DNA of 64,000 nucleotides from Bombella dulcis (GCF_026385505.1 NZ_JANIDV010000001.1:62001-126000); one strand, 5' to 3'; counted from the stretch's first letter, positions 52,394 to 62,126 are shown. Program-made: numbers and translations. The notes: generated from the sequence alone by a model not told the origin.

Positions 52394-53329
52394 TCATGGA
52401 AGCCGCATCTGTACGGAGACGGGGCAGTGATCCGAAAGGGGCAGGCCTTTTCCGACATTGCGGAAGGTCATGACCCGCAGACTCCCCGGAATGAACCAGT
52501 CACGGGCACGGTTCCCGAGCAGTATGTGGTCGATGAACAGCTCACCATGACGGCGGCAGGGGCTGGTGAAGCCTGCCGTGGTCAGGGTCAGGCTGGCATC
52601 GGCCTGCAAACTCTGCATGAGAGGGTCGGCTGGTGTCAGGCGGCGGTTGAAGTCGCCCAGAATGGCAAAGGGGGTTCCGTCATCCAGCCTGTCCATGATC
52701 CAGTCCTCAATGACATGGAACTGCTGATAGAGCAGGATGCAGGCCCGTTTCTTTGCCGTGAGCGGCTGTGCCCAGCACCCCGTTTTCAGGTGGACGACCA
52801 GCAGTCTCAGCTGGGATGACCCTTTCTGGAGGGTCACATCCATGCCACCCCGCAGGGGGTAATGACGGCCCTGCTGGGGAATGTTGAGGGCAGTCACTTC
52901 CGGGTTGAGTGTCACGGTCAGGCTGGCATCCCGACGGACCGCCAGACCGACCTTCTGGAGAATATGATCAGGCGTGATGTAGAGGTCATACTCCTGTTCA
53001 GGGAATACGAGCCGGGCGGCCTCCAGGCTGTCCACTTCCTCGAAAGCGAGGACATCGCTGTGCAGTCTGGCTGCCTGCTGGCGCAGTGCGGCGAAATCGG
53101 CTGCCGTGCGTGTGGGAGCGTCGGCGGGAAGGGCATGGTCATTGGCAGGGCGGAGCGTCAGCCAGTCCATGTTCCAGCTTGTCAGCTTGATGCTCTCCGA
53201 TGCCTGAGCAGAGGGGAGAAACAGGAGCATTCCGAGGAGCAGGCACGCAGCAGAGACACGGTACAAAAAACCGCCTGCCCCGTGGGACAGACGGTTCCTC
53301 CATACCGGGGACGGTATCTGTTCAGCCAT
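52394..53329 (-). CDS. Secreted or membrane-anchored endonuclease/exonuclease/phosphatase-family protein
   Basis: A 311-residue protein with an N-terminal signal or anchor (about 18-43, 'VSAACLLLGMLLFLPSAQA') followed by an EEP fold: 'IKLTSWNMDWLTLRP', 'DVLAFEEVDSLEAARLVFP' (metal Glu), 'LLVVHLKTGCW', 'FAILGDFNRRLTPAD' (Asp/Asn), 'FIDHILLGN' and 'LSDHCPVSVQ' (catalytic His). Substrates in this superfamily include DNA, phosphoinositides and sphingomyelin; which one applies is not visible. The ATG at 53329 overlaps the end of the carbonic anhydrase gene by 8 bases, so the two are coupled. A longer upstream frame overlaps can and is rejected. Confidence 0.75.
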   Translation of the reverse strand: MAEQIPSPVWRNRLSHGAGGFLYRVSAACLLLGMLLFLPSAQASESIKLTSWNMDWLTLRPANDHALPADAPTRTAADFAALRQQAARLHSDVLAFEEVDSLEAARLVFPEQEYDLYITPDHILQKVGLAVRRDASLTVTLNPEVTALNIPQQGRHYPLRGGMDVTLQKGSSQLRLLVVHLKTGCWAQPLTAKKRACILLYQQFHVIEDWIMDRLDDGTPFAILGDFNRRLTPADPLMQSLQADASLTLTTAGFTSPCRRHGELFIDHILLGNRARDWFIPGSLRVMTFRNVGKGLPLSDHCPVSVQMRLP

Positions 53330-54014
53330 TGGTGGCAGGACTGCCCTTTTTGAGGAGGTCAATGGCTTCCTTGACGGAATATTCCGTCTTGTTCTCATCG
53401 CTGAGAATATACATCCGGCCATTCTGGATGTCGTAGTACCAGCCCTGTACGTTCAGTTCATTGCGGGACAGAGCCTTGGCAACAATCGGGTGCGTCTTCA
53501 GATGGGTGAGCTGTAACCGGACATTGGCTTCGGCCAGATCGCGCACGTCCTTGGGGCCGACATCTTCGGCACGAAGATCGGCGATGGTGGCAGCAGCGGC
53601 TTCTGCATTATGCAGCCAGCGGCGGACGGTCGGAATCTCGGCCAGTTTTTCCGGGTCAGTTGCCAGATTGATGAGGGCGGACATGGCCCCGCAGTTGGAG
53701 TGGCCGCAGACGATGATGTTCTTCACACGGAGGGCACCGACGGCATATTCGATGGCGGACGCCACGGCCCCGACCATATTGCCATAGGCTGGCACGATAT
53801 TGCCGACATTGCGGATGAGGAACAGTTCGCCCGGCTCTGTCTGGGTGATCAGGCTGGGGCTGATGCGGCTGTCGGCGCAAGTGATGAACAGGGTTGGCGG
53901 GGTCTGATCGTAAGCCAGACTCTGGAACAGGTCCTTTTTCTGCGGGTATACCTCTTCTTCAAAGGTATGGACGCCATCAAGGAGCTCCAGAAGAGTGTTA
54001 CGGTGGAAGACCAT
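53322..54014 (-). CDS. can: Beta-class carbonic anhydrase
   Basis: A 230-residue zinc enzyme interconverting CO2 and bicarbonate. The zinc ligands are visible: C46 with D48 and R50 in 'FITCADSRISPSL', H105 and C108 in 'VCGHSNCGAMSALI'. 'FLIRNVGNIVPAYG' between them is the usual block. It supplies bicarbonate to carboxylases such as acetyl-CoA carboxylase, whose alpha subunit gene lies at 62 kb. It is followed by and overlaps the EEP-family gene. The length is typical of plant-type beta enzymes. Confidence 0.95.
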   Translation of the reverse strand: MVFHRNTLLELLDGVHTFEEEVYPQKKDLFQSLAYDQTPPTLFITCADSRISPSLITQTEPGELFLIRNVGNIVPAYGNMVGAVASAIEYAVGALRVKNIIVCGHSNCGAMSALINLATDPEKLAEIPTVRRWLHNAEAAAATIADLRAEDVGPKDVRDLAEANVRLQLTHLKTHPIVAKALSRNELNVQGWYYDIQNGRMYILSDENKTEYSVKEAIDLLKKGSPATNG

Positions 54015-54234
54015 ACGTTATGTTTCCTGACTTAAAGACGCATCATGCGGGGTCCTTGACCCCGAGAAACCACTATGGGCGAGACAGGGCAGCCTGCCCA
54101 TAAAGAAGACACTAAAAATTTTTTTAATGACCGTCCAGCGCAAAGCGGCCTCTGATTCATGAAATGTCTTTCATCAAGATGGCACACAAGGCCAGAACGG
54201 GAGCGTTCCTGTGCCATGCGGAGTTTCTGGCACG

Positions 54235-54273
54235 AAAAAAGCGTCAGACCTCCGGGAGCTGGTCTGACGCTTT
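54235..54273 (-). terminator. Terminator downstream of alaS
   Basis: AAAGCGTCAGACC with GGTCTGACGCTTT makes a perfect 13-bp stem with a 10-base loop; on the minus strand it is followed by six T. It ends the alaS transcript before the can gene. Confidence 0.88.
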
Positions 54274-54307
54274 CATCAGGATACTGGCCTCCCGGGGAGG
54301 GAACGGG

Positions 54308-56947
54308 TCAGCCGTCAGCCAGTGTCTTGCGGATCATGGCGAACACGGCATCAGCGGCAGGTTCGGCTCCACCGGCCTGGGCCATGTCCGGGCGGCCACC
54401 GCCACCCTTGCCACCCATCAGGGTGGAAGCCTCACGGGCCAGTTTCACGGCATCAAAACGCTCTGTCAGGTCCTTGCTGACGGCAATGACGATGCTGCCC
54501 CGCTCATTGGCACCGGAAATCAGGGCCACCACACCAGAGGACATCTGTTTCAGCAGACCATCAGCCAGCCCCTTGAGGTCCTTGGGGTTGACGTCTTCAA
54601 GGAAGCGGGCGGCCAGTGCGACGCCATTGACGGTCTCGCTGGAAGCTGCTCCTTCACCCGTGGTCAGCTTGTGCTGGAGGGAGGAAATCTGGGCATTCAG
54701 GGCCTTGCGTTCTTCCAGCAGGGCCGCCAGACGGGCCGGAGCCTCGGCAGGTGTGACCTTCAGGAGCGCAGCCATTTCGGCCAGCCGGTCCTCACTGGTG
54801 CGGATGGTCTGTTCGGCAGCCGCTCCGCAGACAGCCTCGATACGGCGGACACCGGAGGACACGCCCGTTTCAGAAACGATGCGGAAGAGGCCGATCTCGC
54901 CGAGGCGGTTTACATGCGTACCGCCGCAGAGTTCGATGGAATAGGCCTGACGGTTCTTCTCATCTTCATTGCCCATGAAGACGACACGGACCTCGTCGCC
55001 ATATTTCTCTCCGAAGAGAGCCATGGCACCGCTTTCAATGGCCTGTTCCTGCGTCATCAGGCGTGTTTCGACCGTGCTGTTCTGGCGGATGCGGGCATTC
55101 ACCTCGGTTTCAATGGCCTTCAGCTCGTCATTGGTCAGCGGGCGGGGCTGGCTGATGTCAAAGCGCAGACGGTCCGGCGTGTTCAGGCTGCCTTTCTGGG
55201 TGACATGCTCACCAATATGGCGGCGCAGAGCCTCATGCAGCAGGTGGGTGGCTGAATGATGCCCTCGCACGGCAGTACGGCGGGTGTGGTCGATCTCGGC
55301 ATGAACATCCATGCCCGGCCTGAGCGTGCCTTCCACGATGCGGCCATAATGGACGATCAGGGAGCCATTCTTCTTTTGCGTATCGGTGATCTCGACCCGC
55401 AGGCCAGGGCCTGTCAGTGTTCCATGATCGCCAACCTGACCACCGCTTTCGCCATAGAAAGGGGACTGGTTGAGTAGGATGGCGATTTCATCCCCAGCCC
55501 TGGCTTCGGCCAGTTCGTCACTGCCCCGGAAGATGGCCTGGACCTGGGCATCGGCGGCTTCACTGACATAGCCAAGGAATTCCGTCCCGCCGAAACGGTC
55601 ACGGGCATCAAACCAGACGGTTTCCACGGCACTGTCACCGGAGCCAACCCAGGCGGCACGGGCACGCCGCCGCTGTTCCTTCATGGCACTCTCGAAACCG
55701 GCCTCGTCCACTTTATGACCGCGCTCACGCAGCACGTCCTGCGTCAGGTCCAGCGGGAAGCCGAACGTGTCATAGAGTTTGAAGGCCACATCCCCAGGAA
55801 GATGGGTGTTGCTGGCGAGACGTCCTATTTCATCTTCCAGCAATGCCATGCCACGGCCCAGAAGGGCGGAGAAGCGTTCTTCTTCACCTTTCATGGTCTC
55901 GGTGATGAGAGCCTTGTGCTGGTTCAGTTCGGGATAGGCGTGCCCCATCTGCTGGATGAGAGCAGGCAGCAGACGGTAGAAGACGGGCTCCTTTGCACCC
56001 ATCAGATGGAGGTGACGCATGGCACGGCGCATGATGCGGCGCAGCACATAGCCCCGGCCCTCACGGGAGGGCAGCACGCCATCGGAGATGAGGAAAGCCG
56101 TGGAACGCAGATGATCGGCCACCACACGATGGCTGGTCCTGAAATGTCCATCTGCATCCTGCTTCAGCAGGTCGGCAGAAGCCTCGATGAGGGCACGGAT
56201 CGTATCCGTGTCGTAATTGTCCTTCTTGCCCTGCATGACGGCGGCGAAACGTTCCAGCCCCATGCCGGTATCAATGGAAGGATGGGGCAGGTTGGTCCGC
56301 TTGCCTTCGCCTTCTTCAAAGAACTGCATGAAGACGAGGTTCCAGATTTCAACGAAACGGTCCCCGTCTTCATCAGGGCTGCCGGGAGGGCCACCGGCCA
56401 CGGACGGGCCATGATCGTAGAAGATTTCAGAAGAGGGGCCGCAGGGACCGGTATCCCCCATGCGCCAGAAATTGTCGGACGTGGCAATGGGGATGATCTT
56501 GTCATCCGAAAGACCGGCAATCTTCTTCCAGAGGGAAGCGGCCTCATGATCATCCGCATAGACGGTGACAAGCAGTTTCTCGGTGGGGATGCCGAAGCCT
56601 TTTGTCAGCAGGTTCCAGGCAAATTCAATGACTTCAGCTTTGAAGTAATCTCCAAAGCTGAAATTGCCCATCATTTCGAAGAAGGTATGATGGCGGGCCG
56701 TATAGCCCACATTGTCCAGATCGTTATGCTTGCCACCAGCACGGACGACCTTCTGGGCTGTCGTGGCCCGCTTGAAGGGAAGGGTCTCCTGCCCGGTGAA
56801 GACATTCTTGAAGGGCACCATCCCCGCATTGGTGAAGAGCAGGGACGGATCGTTCTGCGGAACCAGAGACGCAGACGGGAGAATACGGTGCCCGTGAGAT
56901 TCAAAATACTGGAGGAATTGCGCGCGGATGTCGTTGGTACTGATCAT
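54308..56947 (-). CDS. alaS: Alanyl-tRNA synthetase
   Basis: An 879-residue class II synthetase. Catalytic domain at the N-terminus ('[17 protein letters not shown]', '[29 protein letters not shown]'), tRNA-binding helices in the middle, an editing domain with the zinc/His motifs '[17 protein letters not shown]' and '[15 protein letters not shown]', and a C-terminal DHHA1-type domain with '[16 protein letters not shown]'. The editing domain removes Ser and Gly mischarged onto tRNA-Ala and all its ligands appear intact. Length is normal. It is transcribed away from the GtrA-like gene's promoter side; about 100 bases separate the two. Confidence 0.98.
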   Translation of the reverse strand: MISTNDIRAQFLQYFESHGHRILPSASLVPQNDPSLLFTNAGMVPFKNVFTGQETLPFKRATTAQKVVRAGGKHNDLDNVGYTARHHTFFEMMGNFSFGDYFKAEVIEFAWNLLTKGFGIPTEKLLVTVYADDHEAASLWKKIAGLSDDKIIPIATSDNFWRMGDTGPCGPSSEIFYDHGPSVAGGPPGSPDEDGDRFVEIWNLVFMQFFEEGEGKRTNLPHPSIDTGMGLERFAAVMQGKKDNYDTDTIRALIEASADLLKQDADGHFRTSHRVVADHLRSTAFLISDGVLPSREGRGYVLRRIMRRAMRHLHLMGAKEPVFYRLLPALIQQMGHAYPELNQHKALITETMKGEEERFSALLGRGMALLEDEIGRLASNTHLPGDVAFKLYDTFGFPLDLTQDVLRERGHKVDEAGFESAMKEQRRRARAAWVGSGDSAVETVWFDARDRFGGTEFLGYVSEAADAQVQAIFRGSDELAEARAGDEIAILLNQSPFYGESGGQVGDHGTLTGPGLRVEITDTQKKNGSLIVHYGRIVEGTLRPGMDVHAEIDHTRRTAVRGHHSATHLLHEALRRHIGEHVTQKGSLNTPDRLRFDISQPRPLTNDELKAIETEVNARIRQNSTVETRLMTQEQAIESGAMALFGEKYGDEVRVVFMGNEDEKNRQAYSIELCGGTHVNRLGEIGLFRIVSETGVSSGVRRIEAVCGAAAEQTIRTSEDRLAEMAALLKVTPAEAPARLAALLEERKALNAQISSLQHKLTTGEGAASSETVNGVALAARFLEDVNPKDLKGLADGLLKQMSSGVVALISGANERGSIVIAVSKDLTERFDAVKLAREASTLMGGKGGGGRPDMAQAGGAEPAADAVFAMIRKTLADG

Positions 56948-57046
56948 GAAGCTGTAAATCCGGGTTCAGGAGAAAGAGGAGACAGTTCCTGCTTTCTAGC
57001 TGATTTTCCACCACTTGGAAATGGAGCCTCATGACGGGGGAACGGA

Positions 57047-57535
57047 TTACAGGAGGGGCTTTTTCTTATGGAAAACGAAGTGGTGGCAGAGTGTGAAATT
57101 GATGAACATGCCGCCTGCCGTGCCGCACAGAAGAGCGATGACCGTGTAATGGCGTGTCAGGGGCCAGAGGCTGAAGAGTGCCAGCACGATTCCCCGGTTG
57201 ATGATGAAGCCGGGCAGGTTGGCCAGAACGAAGCGGCCCCACTGGTGATGAACTTTATGACGTTTGCGGCAGCAGTCCCGGAATGTCCAGTAACGGTTCA
57301 GAATCCAGTTGTTGCTGGAGGCGACGACATAAGCCAGGAGGGCGGCAATCCGTAATCCCACCACATGACGGAAGAGTGACAGGCTCGCCCAGTCCACCAG
57401 AAACCCTACGGCCCCGACGATCCCGAAATAGAAAAAGCGCTGCATGAGCGGAATAAATTTTATCAGGCTTTTGGGGATGAACTGTTCAATCATGGGGTGC
57501 GACGAGAAACCAGAAAAATAGCTACGATAGGCCAT
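57047..57535 (-). CDS. GtrA-like membrane protein
   Basis: A 162-residue protein with four membrane helices of the GtrA/DPMS family: 'FFYFGIVGAVGFLVDWASLSLFRHVVGL', 'IAALLAYVVASSNNWILNRYWTFRD' (the conserved N-x-x-x-N-R-x-W-T-F motif), and 'GGMFINFTLCHHFVFHKK' at the end. Members are thought to flip or help transfer undecaprenyl-linked sugars in surface polysaccharide modification. No gtrB or glycosyltransferase gene is adjacent. An ATG further in (57493) could also start it. It is 100 bases upstream of alaS on the same strand. Confidence 0.85.
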   Translation of the reverse strand: MAYRSYFSGFSSHPMIEQFIPKSLIKFIPLMQRFFYFGIVGAVGFLVDWASLSLFRHVVGLRIAALLAYVVASSNNWILNRYWTFRDCCRKRHKVHHQWGRFVLANLPGFIINRGIVLALFSLWPLTRHYTVIALLCGTAGGMFINFTLCHHFVFHKKKPLL

Positions 57536-57606
57536 GGCAGTCTAACATGGTTCCGTGGGGTGGGTAAGTTTCGTGGGGAATTTTTTTTATAATAAGGAGT
57601 TCAGTT

Positions 57607-57637
57607 AAAAAAAGGTGCCTAAAGGCACCTTTTTTTT
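57607..57637 (-). terminator. Terminator downstream of OmpA-family gene
   Basis: AAAAAAAGGTGCC-TAAAG-GCACCTTTTTTT: a symmetrical hairpin with long A and T tracts, able to work on both strands. It is placed to end the OmpA-family transcript. Confidence 0.92.
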
Positions 57638-57674
57638 AACCGAAGAGATTCGGGTTGCTGACCATTTCTGCAAT

Positions 57675-58829
57675 TTACTTCAGAATGATTTCAACGCGAC
57701 GGTTCTGCGGCTCACGTGTGTTCTTAGCTGTTGCAACCAGCGGATTGGCATCACCGTAGCCGTGGATGTCAATAGCTGTGGCCGGAACACCCAGACGGAC
57801 CAGCTCAGCCTTCACGCTGTTGGCACGGCGCAGGGACAGACCCATGTTGTACTTTTCACCGCGTGGACCCGGATGAGCAGCGGAGTTATCGGTGTAACCG
57901 TTAACTTCGATGCGTGTCGTCTGCACGTGCGTGGAAGCCTGAGCAGCCTGAGCAACGATCTCGCGGGCACGACCTGTCAGAGCAGACTTATCCCAGTCGA
58001 AGAAGACGAGATAGGTACGGGCAGCCTGAGCTGGCGGCGGAACGACAACGTGCGGAGCAGCCGGCGGTGGCGGCGGAGCATTGTTGAAGGCATAACGCAG
58101 GCCGAGCATGAACTGGTGGGTGTAGCGGGTACCATAACCGACGCGATCTCCACGTTTGCCATCTTCGTGCAGGTAATGACGGCCGTTAGAAGCCCCACCC
58201 GAAGATCCAGCTTGGCCGAGGAAGCGATACTGTGTAGTCAGAGCCAAGCCAGGAACGCCTGGAATGTCGTATGCTGCACCAACGATACCCTGAGCGGCGA
58301 GACCTCCGGTAGTATTATTGAAGCCACCGTCGGGACGACCCGTCGCACGGTTGTAAACCTTGCGGTAGTTTTGCCACATATAACCCGCACCGATACCAAC
58401 GAACGGTGTAACGGGAAAATTATCTAGACCGAACATACCAAGGTCAATGTCGTACAGGACATTGACGAGTCCACCATAGCCCTCGCTTTTACCATGAGCG
58501 CGGCGGTTAGCACCATCAGCAAAACTCCCACCCAAACGGGTGATATGCGTCTGATTATAGGTACCCTCGACCTCGAGACGCAGTCCATTGCCGAAGCCAT
58601 ACCCAGCAGACAGATAGCCATTGAAGCCCGTGCCTGAATGCATCTTACCGTAATACTGCGTATCAGCGCGTTTGATACTACGGTCTGTACCAACTCGAGC
58701 ACTTTGGTGCTGAACCAGATTATAACCGCCTGCCATATCAATATATGGGCCGGTGATCGTGCTGGCCATGGCAAATGACGGCAGAGCCACCATTGAGGTC
58801 ATGGCGAGAAGTGCGTTACGAATGCGCAT
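57675..58829 (-). CDS. OmpA-family outer-membrane protein
   Basis: A 384-residue porin-like protein. Signal peptide 1-22 ('ALLAMTSMVALPSFAMA'), an eight-strand-type beta-barrel domain (about 25-245; 'DMAGGYNLVQHQ', 'NGYLSAGYGFGNGLRLEVEG'), a proline-rich linker near 250 (NAPPPPPAAPHVVVPPP), and a C-terminal OmpA peptidoglycan-binding domain ('YLVFFDWDKSALTGRAREIVAQAA', 'EVNGYTDNSAAHPGPRG', 'LSLRRANSVKAELVRLG', 'NRRVEIILK'). It tethers the outer membrane to the wall. A GAGGAAG ribosome site precedes the ATG. Codon use suggests high expression. Confidence 0.93.
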   Translation of the reverse strand: MRIRNALLAMTSMVALPSFAMASTITGPYIDMAGGYNLVQHQSARVGTDRSIKRADTQYYGKMHSGTGFNGYLSAGYGFGNGLRLEVEGTYNQTHITRLGGSFADGANRRAHGKSEGYGGLVNVLYDIDLGMFGLDNFPVTPFVGIGAGYMWQNYRKVYNRATGRPDGGFNNTTGGLAAQGIVGAAYDIPGVPGLALTTQYRFLGQAGSSGGASNGRHYLHEDGKRGDRVGYGTRYTHQFMLGLRYAFNNAPPPPPAAPHVVVPPPAQAARTYLVFFDWDKSALTGRAREIVAQAAQASTHVQTTRIEVNGYTDNSAAHPGPRGEKYNMGLSLRRANSVKAELVRLGVPATAIDIHGYGDANPLVATAKNTREPQNRRVEIILK

Positions 58830-59041
58830 TTACTTCCTCAGTCCTTAGTTCTGTATACTTACGGCCATTACGGTTGGCGGGCGTCGGGACGATCACCGTT
58901 TTGAGCCAGCGCGGCCGATGACTGAGATGTAATAGAAACCTGGCGTGAAGTTAAGTGATTTTCCGTCCATTCATGGCGATGGGACATCCACTGTGACCAA
59001 TAGAACACATAATCTGTATTCAGGCCAGAAAATGGCAGGAT

Positions 59042-60721
59042 TTACGGAGCAAATCCTTCCTCCAGCAGCAGGGTATGGACATCTGTCATGGCCACTTCCC
59101 GGCAGGTGAAAGCCATGCCAATTCTGCGGAGTAGAACGAAGGTGATCTTCCCGTCACGCAGTTTCTTGTCCCTCCCCATGTGAGACAGCAGGGTCTCCGT
59201 GCTGAGCATGTGGGGAAGGTCCGTGACACGGGTAGGCATTCCTAGGGCATGGAAGTGAGCATCCAGCCGGTCAAGGTCTTCCCGGGGAGCGAGTCCCATC
59301 CTGACGGAAAGGGCAAGGGCCATGTGCAGGCCGATGGAAACCGCCTCTCCATGCAGGAGGCGTCCGTCATACTGGAATTCGGCTTCAAGGGCATGGGCGA
59401 AGGTATGGCCAAGATTAAGCAGGGCGCGGCCTCCGGAACGGGCCTGTTCCCGTTCATCATCCTGTACGACTCCGGCCTTGAAGGCACAGGCACGGCGTAT
59501 GGCTTCGCCCAGTGCGGTGGCATTGCCGTTCAGCACGGCCTGACCATTGGCCTCACACCAGGCGAACAGGTCAGGATCAGCGATCAGGCCGGATTTGATG
59601 ATTTCGGCATAACCGGCCACGAGCTGGCGGCGGGGCAGGGTGGCAAGGGCTGCCGTGTCGGCCAGGACGAGGCGGGGCTGCCAGAATGCGCCGATGAGAT
59701 TCTTTCCGGCTCTGGCATTGATGCCCGTTTTTCCGCCGACGGAACTGTCAACCTGTGCCAGCAGCGTCGTGGGAATCTGGATGAAGGGAACCCCCCGCAG
59801 GGCCGTGGCGGCCACGAAACCGGCCAGGTCACCGATCACGCCACCACCGAGGGCCACGACGGTCGTGCCACGCTCCATGCCATGATCGAGCATCGTTTCC
59901 ATGACAGTCTCGAAACGGGAGAGTGATTTGCTGTCTTCTCCAGCCGGAACCGTGATGGAATGAAGGCGGATGCCCGCCTGTCGGAAGCTCCGCTCCAGCG
60001 TTTCCAGATGCAGTCCGGCCACGGTCTCATCGGTCAGGATGATGGCATGATTGTTGGAGAGGTGGGGTTTTATCCTCAGTCCGGCATCATTCAGAAGATG
60101 TCTGCCGATGAGGACGTCATAGCTGTGACCTGCCAGAGCGACCGGAACATGATGGGGCAGGGTCGTGTCTGCAAGTGTCTCGGTGATGGTCCGGGTGGCC
60201 TGTTCCACGCTTTCGTCTCCACAGTCGATGATGATGTCTGCTTCGGCATAGCGTGGATAGCGTTCCGAAGCGAGGCGGTGCAGGGTTTCCTCCGGGTCCC
60301 CCTGTGCCAGAAGGGGACGGTTGCTGCGGTTGCCAAGCAGACGCCGGAGCAGGACAGGGGTAGGGACATGCAGCCAGATGGTGCAGACATCCGTTCTCTT
60401 ATGGATGAGGCTGCGGGTCTGCGGGTGCATCCATGCGCCGCCGCCCGTGGCCAGAATGCAGGGGCCACCTTTGAGCAGGCGGCGGATGACCCGATGTTCT
60501 CCAGCCCGGAAATGGGCTTCGCCATGCCGTGCAAAGATTTCGGGAATGGTCTGGCGGCAGGCTTTTTCGATCTCGGCGTCGGTATCGACGAACGGAATGC
60601 CATAATGCTGGGCCAGAAGTCGCCCGAGCGTGGTCTTGCCCGCCCCCATGAGGCCGACAAGGACGATGATGTGGAAGGGGGGCTGCACGGGTCGTGTGGA
60701 GGGTGAAGAAGAAAGGGACAT
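59042..60721 (-). CDS. aroKB: Bifunctional shikimate kinase / 3-dehydroquinate synthase
   Basis: A 559-residue fusion. Residues about 15-190 are shikimate kinase (AroK): Walker A 'GLMGAGKTTLGRLLAQ' near 23, shikimate-binding 'FVDTDAEIE' and 'ILATGGGAWM', and the 'RNSNRPLL'-like lid ('GNRSNRPLLAQGD'). Residues about 200-559 are 3-dehydroquinate synthase (AroB): 'GGGVIGDLAGFVAAT', 'IPTTLLAQVDSSVGGKTGIN' and the zinc-binding His in 'LNLGHTFAHALEAE' and 'LLHGEAVSIGLHMA'. In most bacteria these are separate, adjacent aroK-aroB genes; here one reading frame joins them with no stop. It performs steps 2 and 5 of the shikimate pathway. It is divergent from the small gene and xerD. Confidence 0.95.
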   Translation of the reverse strand: MSLSSSPSTRPVQPPFHIIVLVGLMGAGKTTLGRLLAQHYGIPFVDTDAEIEKACRQTIPEIFARHGEAHFRAGEHRVIRRLLKGGPCILATGGGAWMHPQTRSLIHKRTDVCTIWLHVPTPVLLRRLLGNRSNRPLLAQGDPEETLHRLASERYPRYAEADIIIDCGDESVEQATRTITETLADTTLPHHVPVALAGHSYDVLIGRHLLNDAGLRIKPHLSNNHAIILTDETVAGLHLETLERSFRQAGIRLHSITVPAGEDSKSLSRFETVMETMLDHGMERGTTVVALGGGVIGDLAGFVAATALRGVPFIQIPTTLLAQVDSSVGGKTGINARAGKNLIGAFWQPRLVLADTAALATLPRRQLVAGYAEIIKSGLIADPDLFAWCEANGQAVLNGNATALGEAIRRACAFKAGVVQDDEREQARSGGRALLNLGHTFAHALEAEFQYDGRLLHGEAVSIGLHMALALSVRMGLAPREDLDRLDAHFHALGMPTRVTDLPHMLSTETLLSHMGRDKKLRDGKITFVLLRRIGMAFTCREVAMTDVHTLLLEEGFAP

Positions 60722-60808
60722 GCCATTCTCCTATCACGGGCCGATGGGTGGGGGTAGAGCCTCCCGTCACTCCTGCCCGTATCCCGGTGGAAGGGGGAGA
60801 GAAGAGGG

Positions 60809-60837
60809 TTTTTAAAAGCGGCTTATCCTTCTATAAG
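60809..60837 (+). promoter_or_regulatory. Possible promoter of small gene and xerD
   Basis: TTTTTA (60809) and TATAAG (60832-60837) with a 17-base spacer, 33 bases before the small gene's start. Weak -35, good -10. Confidence 0.35.
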
Positions 60838-60869
60838 CAGGGCGTAGCCTTTGGTATGGAGCCGTATTT

Positions 60870-61076
60870 ATGAAACCCATTGTCCGTTTGGCACTGGTCC
60901 TGCTGGTTCTCGTTGTGTTGGCTGGGGGTGGGTATTTTCTCACGGCCCACGGTGAACAGCCACCAGCCCCGGTGATGGTGCATCATGATCTGACGCCGCA
61001 GGTTGTGGCTCCTGCCGGACCATCTCAGAATGCGGGTGCCAGCCTGCCGGAGCTGCCGCCGGTCGGGGGACACTGA
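60870..61076 (+). CDS. Small single-pass membrane protein
   Basis: A 68-residue protein with one hydrophobic helix (residues 5-25, 'VRLALVLLVLVVLAGGGYFLT') and a short Pro/Ala-rich tail facing the periplasm. I do not recognise the family. The clean signal-anchor, ATG and position 13 bases before xerD on the same strand support it as a real gene; the codon pattern matches its neighbours. No function can be assigned. Confidence 0.55.
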   Translation: MKPIVRLALVLLVLVVLAGGGYFLTAHGEQPPAPVMVHHDLTPQVVAPAGPSQNAGASLPELPPVGGH

Positions 61077-61089
61077 GGGAGCATCTGCG

Positions 61090-62046
61090 ATGATGGAGCA
61101 GCGTGTGAGGGACACACGGGTTCCCGTGGAATCCATGGCTCTGATTGATGCGTTTCTCGAGACGATGGTGGCGGAACGGGGGGCGGCCGAGCGGACCCGT
61201 CTTGCCTACCGGGCCGATCTTGAGGATTTTGCCCGGTGGTGCGCCCCACTCTCCCTGTCGGATGTGTCACGCAGCAAGGTCCAGGCCTATTTTGCCGATC
61301 AGGGCCGGGCCGGAATTTCAGCCCGCACGCAGGCCCGCCGCCTGTCCTGTTTCAAGCAGTTTGCCCGTTTCATGCTCCAGATGGGCGTGCGGGCTGACGA
61401 ACTGACGGCCGGACAGGTCTCGCCCCGTTACCATAGCGGGCTGCCCCATCCGCTGAGTGAAGACGAGGTCAAGCGTCTTCTGGGGAAGGGGACCTGTGGT
61501 CATGCGGACCTGCGGCGTGATCTGCTGTCCCGTGTGGCTCTGGAGATGCTCTATACGACCGGGCTGCGTATCAGCGAGCTGCTGAGTCTGCCGGCAAACT
61601 GCGTGCGGCATCGGGGCGGGATGCTGCCCGTGCGGGGAAAGGGGGGCCGGGAGCGGCTCGTGCCCTTCTCCAGCGCAGCCAGGGAAGCGGCCGAGGCCCT
61701 GCTGGCTTATGATGCCATTTTGGATAGTCCCTGGCTGTTCTCCGGACGCAATCCTAGAAAGCCTCTGACCCGGCAGGGATTTGACAAGATACTCTATGCC
61801 TGTGCCGTCAAGGCGGGGCTGGACCCGCAGCGTGTCAGCCCGCATGTGCTGCGTCATTCCTTTGCGACACACCTCCTGAATCGGGGGGCGGACCTGCGTG
61901 CCCTTCAGGTTCTTCTGGGGCATGCCGACATCACCACGACCCAGATCTATACGCAGGTAATGACGGAGCGGCTGAAGGAAGCCGTCAAGCAGCACCATCC
62001 TCTGGGCAGGGACAGCGGGGCGGAAACTGAAGAAACCGGGGCCTGA
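61090..62046 (+). CDS. xerD: Site-specific tyrosine recombinase XerD
   Basis: A 318-residue tyrosine recombinase that, with XerC, resolves chromosome dimers at dif under FtsK control. N-terminal SAM-like core-binding domain ('IDAFLETMVAERGAAERTRLAYRADLEDF') and the catalytic domain with Arg in 'LYTTGLRISELLSLP', Lys in 'RGKGGRERLVPF', 'HVLRHSFATHLLNRG' (His-x-x-Arg), 'LLGHADITTTQIYT' (His and nucleophilic Tyr). Chromosomal context (aroKB, accA) is that of the housekeeping XerD, not of a mobile integrase. Start at 61090 (MMEQ; 61093 is equally possible); the frame upstream is inside the small gene. Confidence 0.9.
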   Translation: MMEQRVRDTRVPVESMALIDAFLETMVAERGAAERTRLAYRADLEDFARWCAPLSLSDVSRSKVQAYFADQGRAGISARTQARRLSCFKQFARFMLQMGVRADELTAGQVSPRYHSGLPHPLSEDEVKRLLGKGTCGHADLRRDLLSRVALEMLYTTGLRISELLSLPANCVRHRGGMLPVRGKGGRERLVPFSSAAREAAEALLAYDAILDSPWLFSGRNPRKPLTRQGFDKILYACAVKAGLDPQRVSPHVLRHSFATHLLNRGADLRALQVLLGHADITTTQIYTQVMTERLKEAVKQHHPLGRDSGAETEETGA

Positions 62047-62126
62047 GGATGGTGCCGGTCGTGTTTTCTGCAAGGAGATGAAATTAGGGCTGTCGTGTGG
62101 CCCGTTTGCGTGCTATCGGGCGGACC

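Noticed and set aside
55715..57034. 439-codon open frame antisense to alaS
   Set aside because: A shadow of alaS; its composition (His, Gly, Gln-rich) is that of reverse-complemented coding DNA.
61090..62046. Tyrosine recombinase as a sign of a mobile element
   Set aside because: It is housekeeping XerD by context and motifs; no att repeats, tRNA or phage genes are nearby.
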